DNA from: Mucilaginibacter rubeus
GTDB taxonomy: Bacteria > Bacteroidota > Bacteroidia > Sphingobacteriales > Sphingobacteriaceae
Reading direction: 5' to 3'
Assembly: GCF_014643835.1 (NCBI RefSeq)
Contig: NZ_BMKD01000003.1
Coordinates: 784,458-848,457 of the forward strand
DNA length: 64,000 nt
The notes under the pieces were generated by a model. That model saw only the letters and a list, made by a program, of their open reading frames with translations. It was not told where the DNA came from and did not search any database. The stretch's first letter is position 1. Each line of letters begins with the position of its first letter. The position numbers were made by a program, and so were the translations under genes. Shown here piece by piece: positions 34,445-42,715 of the stretch.

Positions 34445-34551
34445 ATCGTGGCTAATAAATTTATGAAAAATAAGCTGTATGATGAAATTCGAAAAGGCCG
34501 TTGATAAGCAAGACTTACGAAGTTTCCAAAACTTCGTAAGTCTGTAAAAAA

Positions 34552-35343
34552 TTAAATCTGTGAGTAAGGTGTTGGCATCAGCATAGTTGACGTTATTTTG
34601 CTCACCAGCAGCGCATCGGCATATTCGGGCATAGCGCTGATTTTTTTCCATTGCGGATCACTACCAAAAGCTTTCCAGTGAGCATTCTTGGCATCAAGAT
34701 CATCAAAGGTGATCATATAGGTAAGATTAGGCCTTTGTGAACCTATTACGGTTTCACCCCAAAAAACGGGCTTGAAACCGAGGCGTTTAAATACATCTAT
34801 TTCGCCTTCGTCATTAAACATTTCAATTTTCTTTTTACCTGCGGCTTCAGTTGCGCTTTGATACTGCCTCAACTCAAAGATCCTCGTTTTATTTTCGGGT
34901 GCTTCCAGGTGCGGCATGTGTACAAACGCTTTTAACAAAGAGCTTTCTATCCGTTCATAAGCCGGGGCAGCGGCCGGGGCATTAAGATAAGCAGCGCCTT
35001 TGGCCTGCAGTTCTGCATCGCCGGCGAAACTATCGGTCACTGCTGCGAAATGGGCAAGACTGTTAAACTGCACCAGCACAAAAAGCCTGGTTTGGCCTTC
35101 GTGCTTCATTTCGGTAAATACGCCTACATGTTTTACACCTAACCGGTTGAAGGCAGGGATAGCAGTATCTTTCAGGAAATCCTCTACCAGTTTTTGCTGT
35201 TCCGAATTTTTAAGGTTGTATACCCTTAGTTCATAGTATTCGGCAGCTTTGGGGGAAGTTTCTGTAGCTTTGCTCATGGCAGGTAAAACAGTTGCGGTTA
35301 CACCGGTTAACAGGGTTGATTTAACAAAGGAGCGCCTTTTCAT
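34552..35343 (-). CDS. NIPSNAP family secreted protein
   Basis: 263 residues from the ATG at 35343, which gives MKRRSFVKSTLLTGVTATVLPAMS, a Tat-like or Sec signal; the longer frame to 35436 adds an implausible leader. Two copies of the NIPSNAP ferredoxin-like fold are visible: EYYELRVYNLKNSEQQKLVEDF...AFNRLGVKHVGVF and RIFELRQYQSATEAAGKKKIEMF...VFKRLGFKPVFWGE. Such tandem NIPSNAP proteins are common in Bacteroidota periplasms; their role is unknown. It is monocistronic here. Confidence 0.85.
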   Translation of the reverse strand: MKRRSFVKSTLLTGVTATVLPAMSKATETSPKAAEYYELRVYNLKNSEQQKLVEDFLKDTAIPAFNRLGVKHVGVFTEMKHEGQTRLFVLVQFNSLAHFAAVTDSFAGDAELQAKGAAYLNAPAAAPAYERIESSLLKAFVHMPHLEAPENKTRIFELRQYQSATEAAGKKKIEMFNDEGEIDVFKRLGFKPVFWGETVIGSQRPNLTYMITFDDLDAKNAHWKAFGSDPQWKKISAMPEYADALLVSKITSTMLMPTPYSQI

Positions 35344-35534
35344 AGCAGGTTTGATTGTTTGGCTAAGATAGGTTTTTCGGCAAAAAACAAGTGTCACATT
35401 TTTGTTTTGAGGGGAAATCCGGTGCTTAAGCATCATCCGAATGTATTATTAAACAGTGCAGGCGGATTCGATTTTGGACAGCCTGCAAATTTCTCTAATT
35501 TGGCTTTCCTGCTTTTTGCAGATTATTTTTAATT

Positions 35535-36221
35535 ATGAGCCAGCTAATACTACCCGCCTCCACTTTTGATTTTATGAGGCAACTGAAACAGAACAATAAC
35601 CGCGACTGGTTTGCCCAACATAAAGAGGCATATCAACAGCAGCTTGAACTGGTGGAGGCTTTTACTGTCGGGCTACTGAACCTGCTCAATACGCATGACG
35701 TTATCGAAACGCCCAACGCAAAAAAGGCCCTGCACCGCATTTATCGGGATATCCGTTTTTCAAAAGATAAAACGCCTTTTAAAACTAACTGGAGCGGGAA
35801 TTTTAAACGGGCGGGAAAGCACCGCCGCGGCGGTTATTATTTTCACCTGGAACCGGGTAATACATTTATAGCAGGTGGCTTTTGGGCTCCGGATACGCCC
35901 GATCTTAAGCGGATCCGCGATGATATCGCTTTTGATGCCTCGCCGTTGAAGCAAATCATCGGCAGTAAGGAGTTTACAAAAACTTTTGGTGTTTTGGAAG
36001 GCGAACAGCTGAAAACAGCCCCCCAAGGTTATGCTGCAGATCATGAAGCTATTGAGCTGTTGCGTTATAAACAGTTTTTAGTAAGACGGCGCTTTACCGA
36101 TGAGGAGGCTTTACGCCCGGATTTCATCATAAAAGCTTCTGATACTTTTAAGAATATGCGCCCCTTTTTTGATTATATGAGCGATGTGCTCACTGCAAAT
36201 GTAAACGGCGAGGAAGATTAA
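35535..36221 (+). CDS. DUF2461 (TIGR02453) family protein
   Basis: 228 residues. FDFMRQLKQNNNRDWFAQHKEAY near the start, RIYRDIRFSKDKTPFKTNW (~70) and GGYYFHLEPGNTFIAGGFW (~98) are the signature blocks of DUF2461, a widespread cytoplasmic family of unknown function. The length is normal for the family. The gene converges with the small helix-turn-helix-like gene that begins right after it on the other strand. Confidence 0.9.
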   Translation: MSQLILPASTFDFMRQLKQNNNRDWFAQHKEAYQQQLELVEAFTVGLLNLLNTHDVIETPNAKKALHRIYRDIRFSKDKTPFKTNWSGNFKRAGKHRRGGYYFHLEPGNTFIAGGFWAPDTPDLKRIRDDIAFDASPLKQIIGSKEFTKTFGVLEGEQLKTAPQGYAADHEAIELLRYKQFLVRRRFTDEEALRPDFIIKASDTFKNMRPFFDYMSDVLTANVNGEED

Positions 36222-36542
36222 CTATTCGTGCCTCGTTGAGCCGTCATTAGCCTCGGTGATCTTGCTGAGGTTGTAATGCATCTGCCCGTTATGTTCTTCG
36301 CCTTTAATAAGACCTTTATTGTAAAGGCTGACAAGGGTGGTTTTAACCAGCGCGGCGACCTGTTCGTTCACAACGCCGGGCTGCAGGGTTTCCAGTTCTT
36401 TCAGTACACTATCCGCCGTACCTTCGCCAATTTGTGCCAGCGCATATATGGCTTTATTTTGCTGGGTATCCAGTGGGTCAAAATGTGAGGGGATGTGCAG
36501 TGGTTTATATTCTTCCCTGAATTCTTCGTCGCTTAATGTCAT
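36222..36542 (-). CDS. Small winged-helix-like protein, hypothetical
   Basis: 106 residues from the ATG at 36542 (MTLSDEEFREEYKPLHIPSHFD). The C-terminal half, ALAQIGEGTADSVLKEL then AALVKTTLVSLYNKGLIKGE and MHYNLSKI, has the helix-helix-wing layout of a winged helix. It could bind DNA or another protein, but basic residues are few. The alternative upstream ATG (36572) adds a hydrophobic stub without support. Its stop lies against the stop of the convergent DUF2461 gene. Confidence 0.65.
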   Translation of the reverse strand: MTLSDEEFREEYKPLHIPSHFDPLDTQQNKAIYALAQIGEGTADSVLKELETLQPGVVNEQVAALVKTTLVSLYNKGLIKGEEHNGQMHYNLSKITEANDGSTRHE

Positions 36543-36620
36543 CGTCGTAAAGCTTATAGTAACACTAAACAAACGTTATGAAAGTTTGTGTGATATTTTT
36601 AGCTTAAATCCAAAACAATA

Positions 36621-36643
36621 AACGCGGGCTTGCGGCCCGCGTT
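36621..36643. terminator. Hairpin terminator
   Basis: AACGCGGGC pairs with GCCCGCGTT around TTGCG. It lies between the winged-helix-like gene promoter side and the lmo0937-type gene end, and is followed by CTGTTTT on the plus strand. Confidence 0.55.
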
Positions 36644-36668
36644 CTGTTTTCTTATAGAAAAATAGTTT

Positions 36669-36824
36669 TTAAACTGTTGAAGGGCTTCTGATAATGCCAA
36701 GCAAAAATGAAATTACGGCAATTACCAATAAAGCATGAATTAAACCTGTTGCCGAATAGGCAAACACACTGATCGCCCATCCTATTATCAGGATAACTGC
36801 GATGATATACAATAATGATCTCAT
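36669..36824 (-). CDS. lmo0937 family small membrane protein
   Basis: 51 residues, too short for standard ORF lists: MRSLLYIIAVILIIGWAISV then a second hydrophobic helix ending LLGIIRSPSTV. The start LLYIIAVILIIGWA with a short turn FAYSATGLIHALLVIAVI is the pattern of the lmo0937 two-helix membrane family, common and often stress-linked in Bacteroidota. Upstream on the same strand there is TGGCACG (a perfect sigma-54 -24 box), but the matching -12 position reads TTAA instead of TTGC, so sigma-54 control is doubtful. Confidence 0.75.
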   Translation of the reverse strand: MRSLLYIIAVILIIGWAISVFAYSATGLIHALLVIAVISFLLGIIRSPSTV

Positions 36825-36941
36825 AGTTTGATGTATTTAGTTTGTTATATATAACACTTTAAAAATCGTGCCATAATTCAATCTTTATTGAAAAATATTA
36901 TTTATATTGAAAGTAAATTAATTTTATCGAAATAAGGATTA

Positions 36942-36956
36942 TGGCATCTCTCTTGC
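36942..36956 (+). promoter_or_regulatory. Sigma-54 promoter
   Basis: TGGCAT-CTCTC-TTGC keeps GG and GC exactly 10 nt apart and matches TGGCAC-N5-TTGC at all but one position. Transcription would start near 36968, which excludes the ATG at 36963 and supports the start at 36987 for the gene downstream. Confidence 0.65.
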
Positions 36957-36986
36957 TATATCTTGATGCTGCACTTAACGCTACAT

Positions 36987-37322
36987 ATGAAACCATTCTT
37001 TATTACTATAGCTAAAAATTTAACTCTTCTTATAATACCGGACAGTGATGCCCATGCAGACGGTCACCCGGTGTTAACCTATACTTATAGTATTTATCGC
37101 CGCGATAAATCAACTTTAGGCAAGCTTAACCAGCCTGATAAGCTTTTGCAGGTAAATAAAAAGAATAATCCCGATTACCTGGGGTATATTACTTTTGAGC
37201 AACCCGGAAAAGTTTTTAGTTACGTTGCCGACGGCGAAAATGAGCTATCGCCCGATGAGGTACTGGAAGTGATTGAGGAGATCAATCATTTCAGGGATAC
37301 GCCGCAATTGTGGATTATTTAA
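36987..37322 (+). CDS. Hypothetical protein under a sigma-54 promoter
   Basis: 111 residues from the ATG at 36987; an earlier in-frame ATG at 36963 lies upstream of the predicted transcription start. The protein is soluble with an alternating beta pattern (FITIAKNLTLLIIPDS, LTYTYSIYRRDK, YLGYITFEQPGKVFSYVADG) and an acidic helix near the end (SPDEVLEVIEEINHF). I do not recognise a family. A strong hairpin terminator follows. The near-consensus sigma-54 promoter suggests control by one of the NtrC-type regulators of this genome. Confidence 0.7.
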   Translation: MKPFFITIAKNLTLLIIPDSDAHADGHPVLTYTYSIYRRDKSTLGKLNQPDKLLQVNKKNNPDYLGYITFEQPGKVFSYVADGENELSPDEVLEVIEEINHFRDTPQLWII

Positions 37323-37344
37323 ATTATGTATAAACGCGGACAAA

Positions 37345-37384
37345 CGCGAATGCGCTAAATGATTTTTAGCGCATTCGTGTTTTG
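37345..37384. terminator. Bidirectional terminator
   Basis: CGCGAATGCGCTAAA pairs with TTTAGCGCATTCGTG around TGATT. It separates the convergent hypothetical gene and the GH76 gene. Confidence 0.7.
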
Positions 37385-37407
37385 TGGGAAATAGCAGAGC
37401 GTAATGC

Positions 37408-38544
37408 TTATTTCTTAGTTGGAGGTATCAACTGCATAAAAGTTACAATGCTGCTGGCCTCATATGATTGAATATCGCCGGTTGGGGTAGGCACGGCGTA
37501 ATTACGATAAGTAAGGTTCCTGCCATCGCGGTTTTTCCAGCCGGTGTTAACGTTGGTTTGGATCCAGCTCAGGTATTGACTCTGGGCACCCTCGTTGATC
37601 AGTTGCACTATATATTGCGCGAAAATAGCTTTCAGAACACCCTGTTCGTTAAAATCCCCTTCGGCAGGTAATATACCGTTGGTGCACATATTGTTTTTTA
37701 CATAATCGGCATATAGTTTGGCGTCGTTAAGGTAAGCTGCATCGTTGGTTTGTTTGTATAAGGCCATGGCTGCACCAATAGCGGTACCAGAATTATAGGT
37801 ATAGTCCTGACCACCCGGAGGGTTGTTGCCTATTTTGTTATCGTTCACTTTGCCCGATGCATCCACCAAATTAGTTTTCGACCAGGCATAGATAGACTTG
37901 GCCTTATTAAGATAAGAGACATCCTTAGTGATATTATACAATTTCATAGCTGCTATAACGGTAGGGAAGTTGATACATGAGTTTTTTCCGCTGTGCTGAA
38001 AATCCCAGAACATGCCGCCATCTATAGGGTCATATGATCCGTTCCAAACCCTGTCGAACCCTGCTTTTGCCTTTTCAAGATAGGTAGCATTGCCTGTAAG
38101 CTGGTTGGCGCGGGCCAGTGCAATAACCCACCACATCATATCGTCGTAAATAAACCAAACGGTAGTGTTGTTCCAGTTGTAGCCGTCGTAATGATTGTAG
38201 TTGCCCTGATATATGTCGGCTATTTTGGTAAGCTGGGTGGGAGCTTTGGTTCGTTCATATACGTTCATGGCCATGTCCCAGTAAATGGCTTGTGTCCAGA
38301 TGGCAGCTACGCCCCCTTTTTTTGTGGTGCTGAAGTATAGTTTATTGTTTGGATCGTAAAAGGCATTATTAAAGGCTGCGTAAGCAAGATCGGCATCGGC
38401 GCTGCTAAAGCCGGTACTGTTATCGGTTGGGGTAGTCGTATTCGTATCAGGCTTCGATGCAGCGGGTGTAACTTCTTTGCCCTTACCGCAGCTTACCATG
38501 GTAATAAACAAACTCAGGGCTAAAAAGCAGATTGGTTTTTTCAT
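37408..38544 (-). CDS. GH76 family alpha-1,6-mannanase, lipoprotein
   Basis: 378 residues. A lipoprotein signal (MKKPICFLALSLFITMVSC, lipobox ending in Cys) is followed by a Thr-rich linker and an (alpha/alpha)6 domain. The YDDMMWW motif (~131) carries the adjacent Asp pair that is catalytic in GH76 endo-alpha-1,6-mannanases, and GGMFWDFQHSGKNSCINFPTVIAAMKLY is also family-typical. It cleaves the mannan backbone or related bacterial mannosides at the cell surface. The GH92 exo-mannosidase at 27916 would complement it, though no SusCD transporter pair is nearby. Confidence 0.88.
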   Translation of the reverse strand: MKKPICFLALSLFITMVSCGKGKEVTPAASKPDTNTTTPTDNSTGFSSADADLAYAAFNNAFYDPNNKLYFSTTKKGGVAAIWTQAIYWDMAMNVYERTKAPTQLTKIADIYQGNYNHYDGYNWNNTTVWFIYDDMMWWVIALARANQLTGNATYLEKAKAGFDRVWNGSYDPIDGGMFWDFQHSGKNSCINFPTVIAAMKLYNITKDVSYLNKAKSIYAWSKTNLVDASGKVNDNKIGNNPPGGQDYTYNSGTAIGAAMALYKQTNDAAYLNDAKLYADYVKNNMCTNGILPAEGDFNEQGVLKAIFAQYIVQLINEGAQSQYLSWIQTNVNTGWKNRDGRNLTYRNYAVPTPTGDIQSYEASSIVTFMQLIPPTKK

Positions 38545-38749
38545 AATTATAAATGTTGGTTGATAACGGGTTTGGCTATAGTTGGTGGTGTAATAAGGTT
38601 TTTAATTACTGGTTAATTGATCGCCGGCGAAGCAATTATAGGCTAAAAAATGTATGTTGACTAAGGTTTTAACCAACAAAAAATCGTTAACCCAATTTTT
38701 AACCGTGATTTTAACCGGGGGAGTAATGTGGCGAAAAATAAGATTGTAT

Positions 38750-40198
38750 CTACCCTTGTGCAGGTTTACGCTTTGCTGCAGCCGCTTTACTTCCCTTTTT
38801 CTCTGGCGACGGTACAGGTACCGGCGTGTTGTTAGCCGGAGGATGCTGACGCTGATGTCCGTGCACCAGTCGCTCGTGCATAAAATGGGTGAGCTTGTGG
38901 TGAAAAGGTACCAATACAGAAGCCAGGCATACCAGGATCACCAGTTCAAGTACGGGTAAATGGTTACTGATGCGTTGCACAAAAGGATGAATAAACAGGG
39001 TAAGAAACTCAAATGCCAGTAAAAGTGCCAATACACTCATAAATTCTATCACCTTGCGATGGGTTCGGCTTTTGCTTAGGAGCAATACAATCAGGAAAAA
39101 CGTGGGGATAAACACAGCGATGCCTACCATTTGCAGATTAACAATGCGCGCTTCTTCTTCGCGGTGCTTCTCTTCGGCAATTTCTTCCTGCCGGGCGGCC
39201 TCGTTAAAGCTCAGCGTTTGGATCTGCCTTATTTTTTCGGCATTAAACATACTGTCTTTTGCGGCTATGGAGGTTTTTAGATATTGCAGCTCGAGATGAT
39301 CGTTTTTGCCGCGATAGGCACCGGTAAGCAGGTTGCCGGCATGAAAAATCCCTTCAGGATATAACGCGGCTTTTGCGGCATTAAGGGCCAGCGTTGCATA
39401 ATAGATACTTGAATCGGCCATGCCTTTTTGCTTATAGAGTTGCGCTACGCTGTTATAGCTGTCGGCAAGGCTGTTTTGGTCGTTTACTTTTGCAGCATAA
39501 CTTATACTCACCCGGTAATAATCAAGCGCCAGGGCGGTGTGCCCCATTTTATAGTTGATATCGCCTAAAATGGATAAGGTGTTTGGCATGGTAGCCGTAT
39601 CTTTTAACGTCTGCTTTATGGTGTAAGCCTGCATCTCATAGTTTAAAGCTGAATCAACCTTGTTAAGCTTGATGTAACAGTTGCCGATATTGGCCAGGAT
39701 AATTCCCAGGCGTGCTGTTTCATGCAGTTCTTCGGCAACAGCTTTAGCCTTAAAATGGTAGGATAAAGCTTTTACATTATCCAATTGGTCGGAATAAACA
39801 ATGCCTATGTCGCTCAAACTTTTTAAAATACCCAGACGGTCGTTAATTTCTTCGCGTATTTTTAGTGAGTTGAGTAAAAAAGAAAGGGCCTGGTCATATT
39901 TGCCATTTTTCCATAAAACCACACCCAGGCGGTTCATGCAATCGGCCTCGCCTTTTTTGAACGAAAATTTGCGGGCCAGCTCAAGCCCCTGCTGCGCATA
40001 AATCAGCGCGCTATCTGGCCGGGTAGCCTGCAATTGTAAACTTAACCGGCGTAAAGGTTCAACACCTGCGGTATCATTTTTATGCCGGGCCGCTTGTATC
40101 TTTAATTGGTTTAGTACGTTTTTTTGAGCATAGGTATCCGGGGCGATGCCGGTTAAAAGGCATAAGCAAACCATTCCCTTTAGTATGTGGTTTAGCAT
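38750..40198 (-). CDS. TPR protein with C-terminal membrane helices
   Basis: 482 residues. A signal peptide (MLNHILKGMVCLCLLTGIAPDTYA) precedes about seven TPR repeats (for example LNRLGVVLWKNGKYDQALSF-like units) up to ~330. A coiled segment (EEIAEEKHREEEARIV) is followed by three hydrophobic helices (IAVFIPTFFLIVLLL, FMSVLALLLAFEFLTLF, LELVILVCLASVLV) and a His/Pro/Lys-rich cytoplasmic tail. The front part resembles TPR sensor kinases, but no kinase or DNA-binding domain is attached. It may be a stripped sensor or scaffold. Confidence 0.75.
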   Translation of the reverse strand: MLNHILKGMVCLCLLTGIAPDTYAQKNVLNQLKIQAARHKNDTAGVEPLRRLSLQLQATRPDSALIYAQQGLELARKFSFKKGEADCMNRLGVVLWKNGKYDQALSFLLNSLKIREEINDRLGILKSLSDIGIVYSDQLDNVKALSYHFKAKAVAEELHETARLGIILANIGNCYIKLNKVDSALNYEMQAYTIKQTLKDTATMPNTLSILGDINYKMGHTALALDYYRVSISYAAKVNDQNSLADSYNSVAQLYKQKGMADSSIYYATLALNAAKAALYPEGIFHAGNLLTGAYRGKNDHLELQYLKTSIAAKDSMFNAEKIRQIQTLSFNEAARQEEIAEEKHREEEARIVNLQMVGIAVFIPTFFLIVLLLSKSRTHRKVIEFMSVLALLLAFEFLTLFIHPFVQRISNHLPVLELVILVCLASVLVPFHHKLTHFMHERLVHGHQRQHPPANNTPVPVPSPEKKGSKAAAAKRKPAQG

Positions 40199-40280
40199 AA
40201 ATTATAAAATAAAACAAAGTCCCCATCTTAGGAAGGGGATAGATATACAGGGCAATGGTACCAGCCGGATAAAACAGTTA

Positions 40281-40460
40281 TTAACTATCTATCGATGGTT
40301 CTTCAGTTGCATCATCCGGGTCGGGCGAAGCTACAAATCCCTCGGCGGCTTCATCTTCGGGCTCAGCGCCTGTTTCATTATCAGCAAATCCCATTGAAGT
40401 ATTTTTGTCCCTAAAACCCATAGAGGTGTTTTTGTCGAATGCTTTGGTTGATGTACTCAT
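40281..40460 (-). CDS. Small acidic protein with DKNTSMGF repeat
   Basis: 59 residues, not a shadow of another gene. It contains a perfect tandem octapeptide, FDKNTSMGF then RDKNTSMGF, followed by FADNETG and a very acidic tail (EPEDEAAEGFVASPDPDD). No signal peptide or membrane helix. Codon use fits the neighbours. The repeat looks like a short binding motif, but I know no family for it. Confidence 0.65.
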   Translation of the reverse strand: MSTSTKAFDKNTSMGFRDKNTSMGFADNETGAEPEDEAAEGFVASPDPDDATEEPSIDS

Positions 40461-40690
40461 GGCTTTAATGTTTAAAAATCAGTTTGAGTTCAGTTAATTG
40501 CTAAGCGAGCAGTATATAAATATACATTTATATTTTGCTGATGGTCAAATATTTACGCATTATGTGAAATGCTGTGCTATTTTATGCGGGGTATTTGCCC
40601 GTTTAGCTGAATGTTGTAAAATGAGACTGAAAAAAGATGAAGGAATCAGCTCATACAGGAGGAGGAATGAAAGTGAAGAAATAAGTTTGT

Positions 40691-41293
40691 TTACATTTGC
40701 GATAAGGCTTTTTTTCGATGAAGTAAGGCCTCTTTTACATATTCCCCGTGGTTTTTATGCCAGCTGGTTATTTCGGCCGGATCAACAAATTTTATTTCGA
40801 GGCTTTCTATGGATGTTTCGATATTGCCGCTAACGTATTTGCATAAATAAAGCACTACTACCGAACTATGAGGCTGCTGAAATTGCCCGGCGGGGATAGC
40901 GAAGAATTTAATGATCTCAACCGGTTCAACAATTAGCCGGGCCTCTTCCCAAAACTCACGTTTCATGGCTGTTTCCGGGTCTTCGCCAACGTCGACCCAA
41001 CCGCCGGGCAATCCCCATAAAAAATCGTCGCTGCGGTGTTCAACCAGCAGGCGGCCATTGTCATCAAACAAGATACCGTTAACGCCTACTTTGGGTGTGG
41101 CATATCCCAGATCGTTACGAAAGCGTTCTTTTAAAACTTCGGTTTCCAGGCCGGTAAATTCGCTGTACTCCTGTGTGGCTATATCAAGCAGCTTTTGATA
41201 GCGCTCCATATCGAAAGGGCTTTTGGTATACCTGATCCCGGTTTGCGCCAAGGCATAGATGTTTTCGAGCAGATCGATATAGTTCTTTTTCAT
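40691..41293 (-). CDS. NUDIX hydrolase with N-terminal NUDIX-associated domain
   Basis: 200 residues. The Nudix box GWVDVGEDPETAMKREFWEEARL (split here: G-x5-E...REFWEEA) lies at ~100-122 with all catalytic Glu residues present. The N-terminal ~65 residues (YIDLLENIYALAQTGIRYTKSPFDMERYQKL) form the helical domain that precedes a subgroup of Nudix enzymes acting on nucleoside-diphosphate derivatives. The substrate is not predictable by eye. It is monocistronic. Confidence 0.88.
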   Translation of the reverse strand: MKKNYIDLLENIYALAQTGIRYTKSPFDMERYQKLLDIATQEYSEFTGLETEVLKERFRNDLGYATPKVGVNGILFDDNGRLLVEHRSDDFLWGLPGGWVDVGEDPETAMKREFWEEARLIVEPVEIIKFFAIPAGQFQQPHSSVVVLYLCKYVSGNIETSIESLEIKFVDPAEITSWHKNHGEYVKEALLHRKKALSQM

Positions 41294-41424
41294 ATGATGC
41301 CTGCAATATAATTAACAGCTGATATAACCGGGGTAAAGAAATTATAAAATCTTTGTTTAAAGATGTTTGTAAAGGGGAAATTTGTAATTTAAATATGAGG
41401 AATATTTCTACTGTTTGATTCTTG

Positions 41425-41471
41425 ATGAAGTTGGATTCATAGATGTACGAGTTCGAATCTCGTCGGGAGCA
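41425..41471 (+). pseudogene. tRNA 3' fragment, Pro-like
   Basis: A T-arm ACGAG-TTCGAAT-CTCGT (41447-41463), acceptor 3' strand CGGGAGC and discriminator A are intact. Before them is an anticodon-like arm ATGAA-GTTGGA-TTCAT whose loop has only 6 nt and contains TGG. No D-arm or acceptor 5' strand is found. It is either a decayed tRNA-Pro-like gene or a tRNA 3' end left by an integration event. Confidence 0.55.
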
Positions 41472-41519
41472 CACCTTAAAGATACCCAGGTGCTTCATAA
41501 ATGTTAATTCTTGCCTCTT

Positions 41520-41546
41520 GAGAGTTCGAGTCTCTCTTCGGCCTCA
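41520..41546 (+). pseudogene. tRNA 3' fragment, second
   Basis: T-arm GAGAG-TTCGAGT-CTCTC followed by TTCGGCC and T at the discriminator position. The complementary GGCCGAA is not nearby, so the 5' half is missing. It lies 48 nt after the first fragment and just before a low-GC hypothetical gene. Confidence 0.55.
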
Positions 41547-41568
41547 CAAAACTCCATTGCCATTTATA

Positions 41569-42534
41569 TTACTGATCCTTTTTTGTACTAAATAATTTAC
41601 CGATAGTTCTATTGAGCTTTTCAATTAAGTTAGGCCGAGGTTGTACGGAGTCGAAAAAGCCTGCGCTAAATTTTATATCGTTGTTTTCGTTTAATAACTT
41701 TCCCGCAAATCCAACAGGATCAAAGTTTTTCGAGGGCTTGATCAGGCCATTGAAGGCAATTTTGATCTGTTCGGGAGTCATAGCTAATTGGTCAGTATTA
41801 ATATTAGCAAGTTCTAAGGCTCCAATGTAACCAAAGTCTCCCATTTTAAAACTATATCCATTCCATTTGCCTTGACATTGTTCCCACAACCCAAATTCGC
41901 TGTTGTCGATAATTATCGCTTTATGAACTGTATCTATTATTAAGGTCACAAATACTTTGTCTTCTTCTTCTTTTGGCAGTGGATACTCTTTTTTATGTAA
42001 TAAAATATCCACAACAGCTTCTCCAAAGTTTAATATACCAGCTAAAGAAACATTTCCTAATTGAGTTGTATGTGTTGCAATTGGTGTTATAATTATTATG
42101 GTATTGCCAAATTCGCCAACTTTATCATTAATTACCTCATCTGCCGTGTTTATTAATAGAGGAAATTGCTTTTGCTGTGAAATATAATCGATATTTAAAA
42201 TCTGTTCGATATCATACATTTTGTTGTAAAGTAAATTTACTGACCAATTTTTCCATTTGCCTTGAAGGTTCTTTAAGTAAAAACTGGTTGCTGATGTTGT
42301 GCCGAATTCTAAACTCCAGAAATAGAGTGTCTTTTTATCGATATTAACAATTACAAATCCTTCTACCCAAACTTCATCCAGGAATACAGTCACCACCTTA
42401 CACGATCTTACAAAATTTATAAAGCGCTTTTCTCCAAGATAAAGATCAGAGGTTATACAATTAGCTCTCCAATGGTTATAATAAATAGTTTGCAGGGAGT
42501 TTTCAATAAGTATATAATTTGCTCTTTGACCCAT
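41569..42534 (-). CDS. Hypothetical protein, low-GC accessory gene
   Basis: 321 residues opening MGQRANYILIENSLQTIYYN with HWRANCITSDLYLGEKRFINF soon after. The sequence is rich in Asn, Ile, Tyr and Lys and its DNA is clearly more AT-rich than the neighbours, suggesting transfer. A repeated pattern is visible: the opening block ends with LYFWSLEFG and the second half has AIIIDNSEFGLWEQCQGKWNGYSF. I recall similar Bacteroidota hypothetical proteins but no function. The adjacent tRNA 3' fragments support a mobile origin. Confidence 0.7.
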   Translation of the reverse strand: MGQRANYILIENSLQTIYYNHWRANCITSDLYLGEKRFINFVRSCKVVTVFLDEVWVEGFVIVNIDKKTLYFWSLEFGTTSATSFYLKNLQGKWKNWSVNLLYNKMYDIEQILNIDYISQQKQFPLLINTADEVINDKVGEFGNTIIIITPIATHTTQLGNVSLAGILNFGEAVVDILLHKKEYPLPKEEEDKVFVTLIIDTVHKAIIIDNSEFGLWEQCQGKWNGYSFKMGDFGYIGALELANINTDQLAMTPEQIKIAFNGLIKPSKNFDPVGFAGKLLNENNDIKFSAGFFDSVQPRPNLIEKLNRTIGKLFSTKKDQ

Positions 42535-42715
42535 TTATGATTGGTACAGTTTATATAAAGCTACAGTTTTCTGGTAATCCTTTATAAAAGAATGCATCAT
42601 TTTCTGTCGCATTCGCCCTATCATTTGTCGCATCTGAACCGCAGGTATTATAGGCTTATTATGGAGATTTGTATCATCACAAAAACAATAAGTTAAACAT
42701 CAAATTAAAATCCTT

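Noticed and set aside
40498-40833. 111-codon plus-strand ORF
   Set aside because: Its 3' half is antisense to the NUDIX gene and the 5' half is promoter-like AT-rich DNA.
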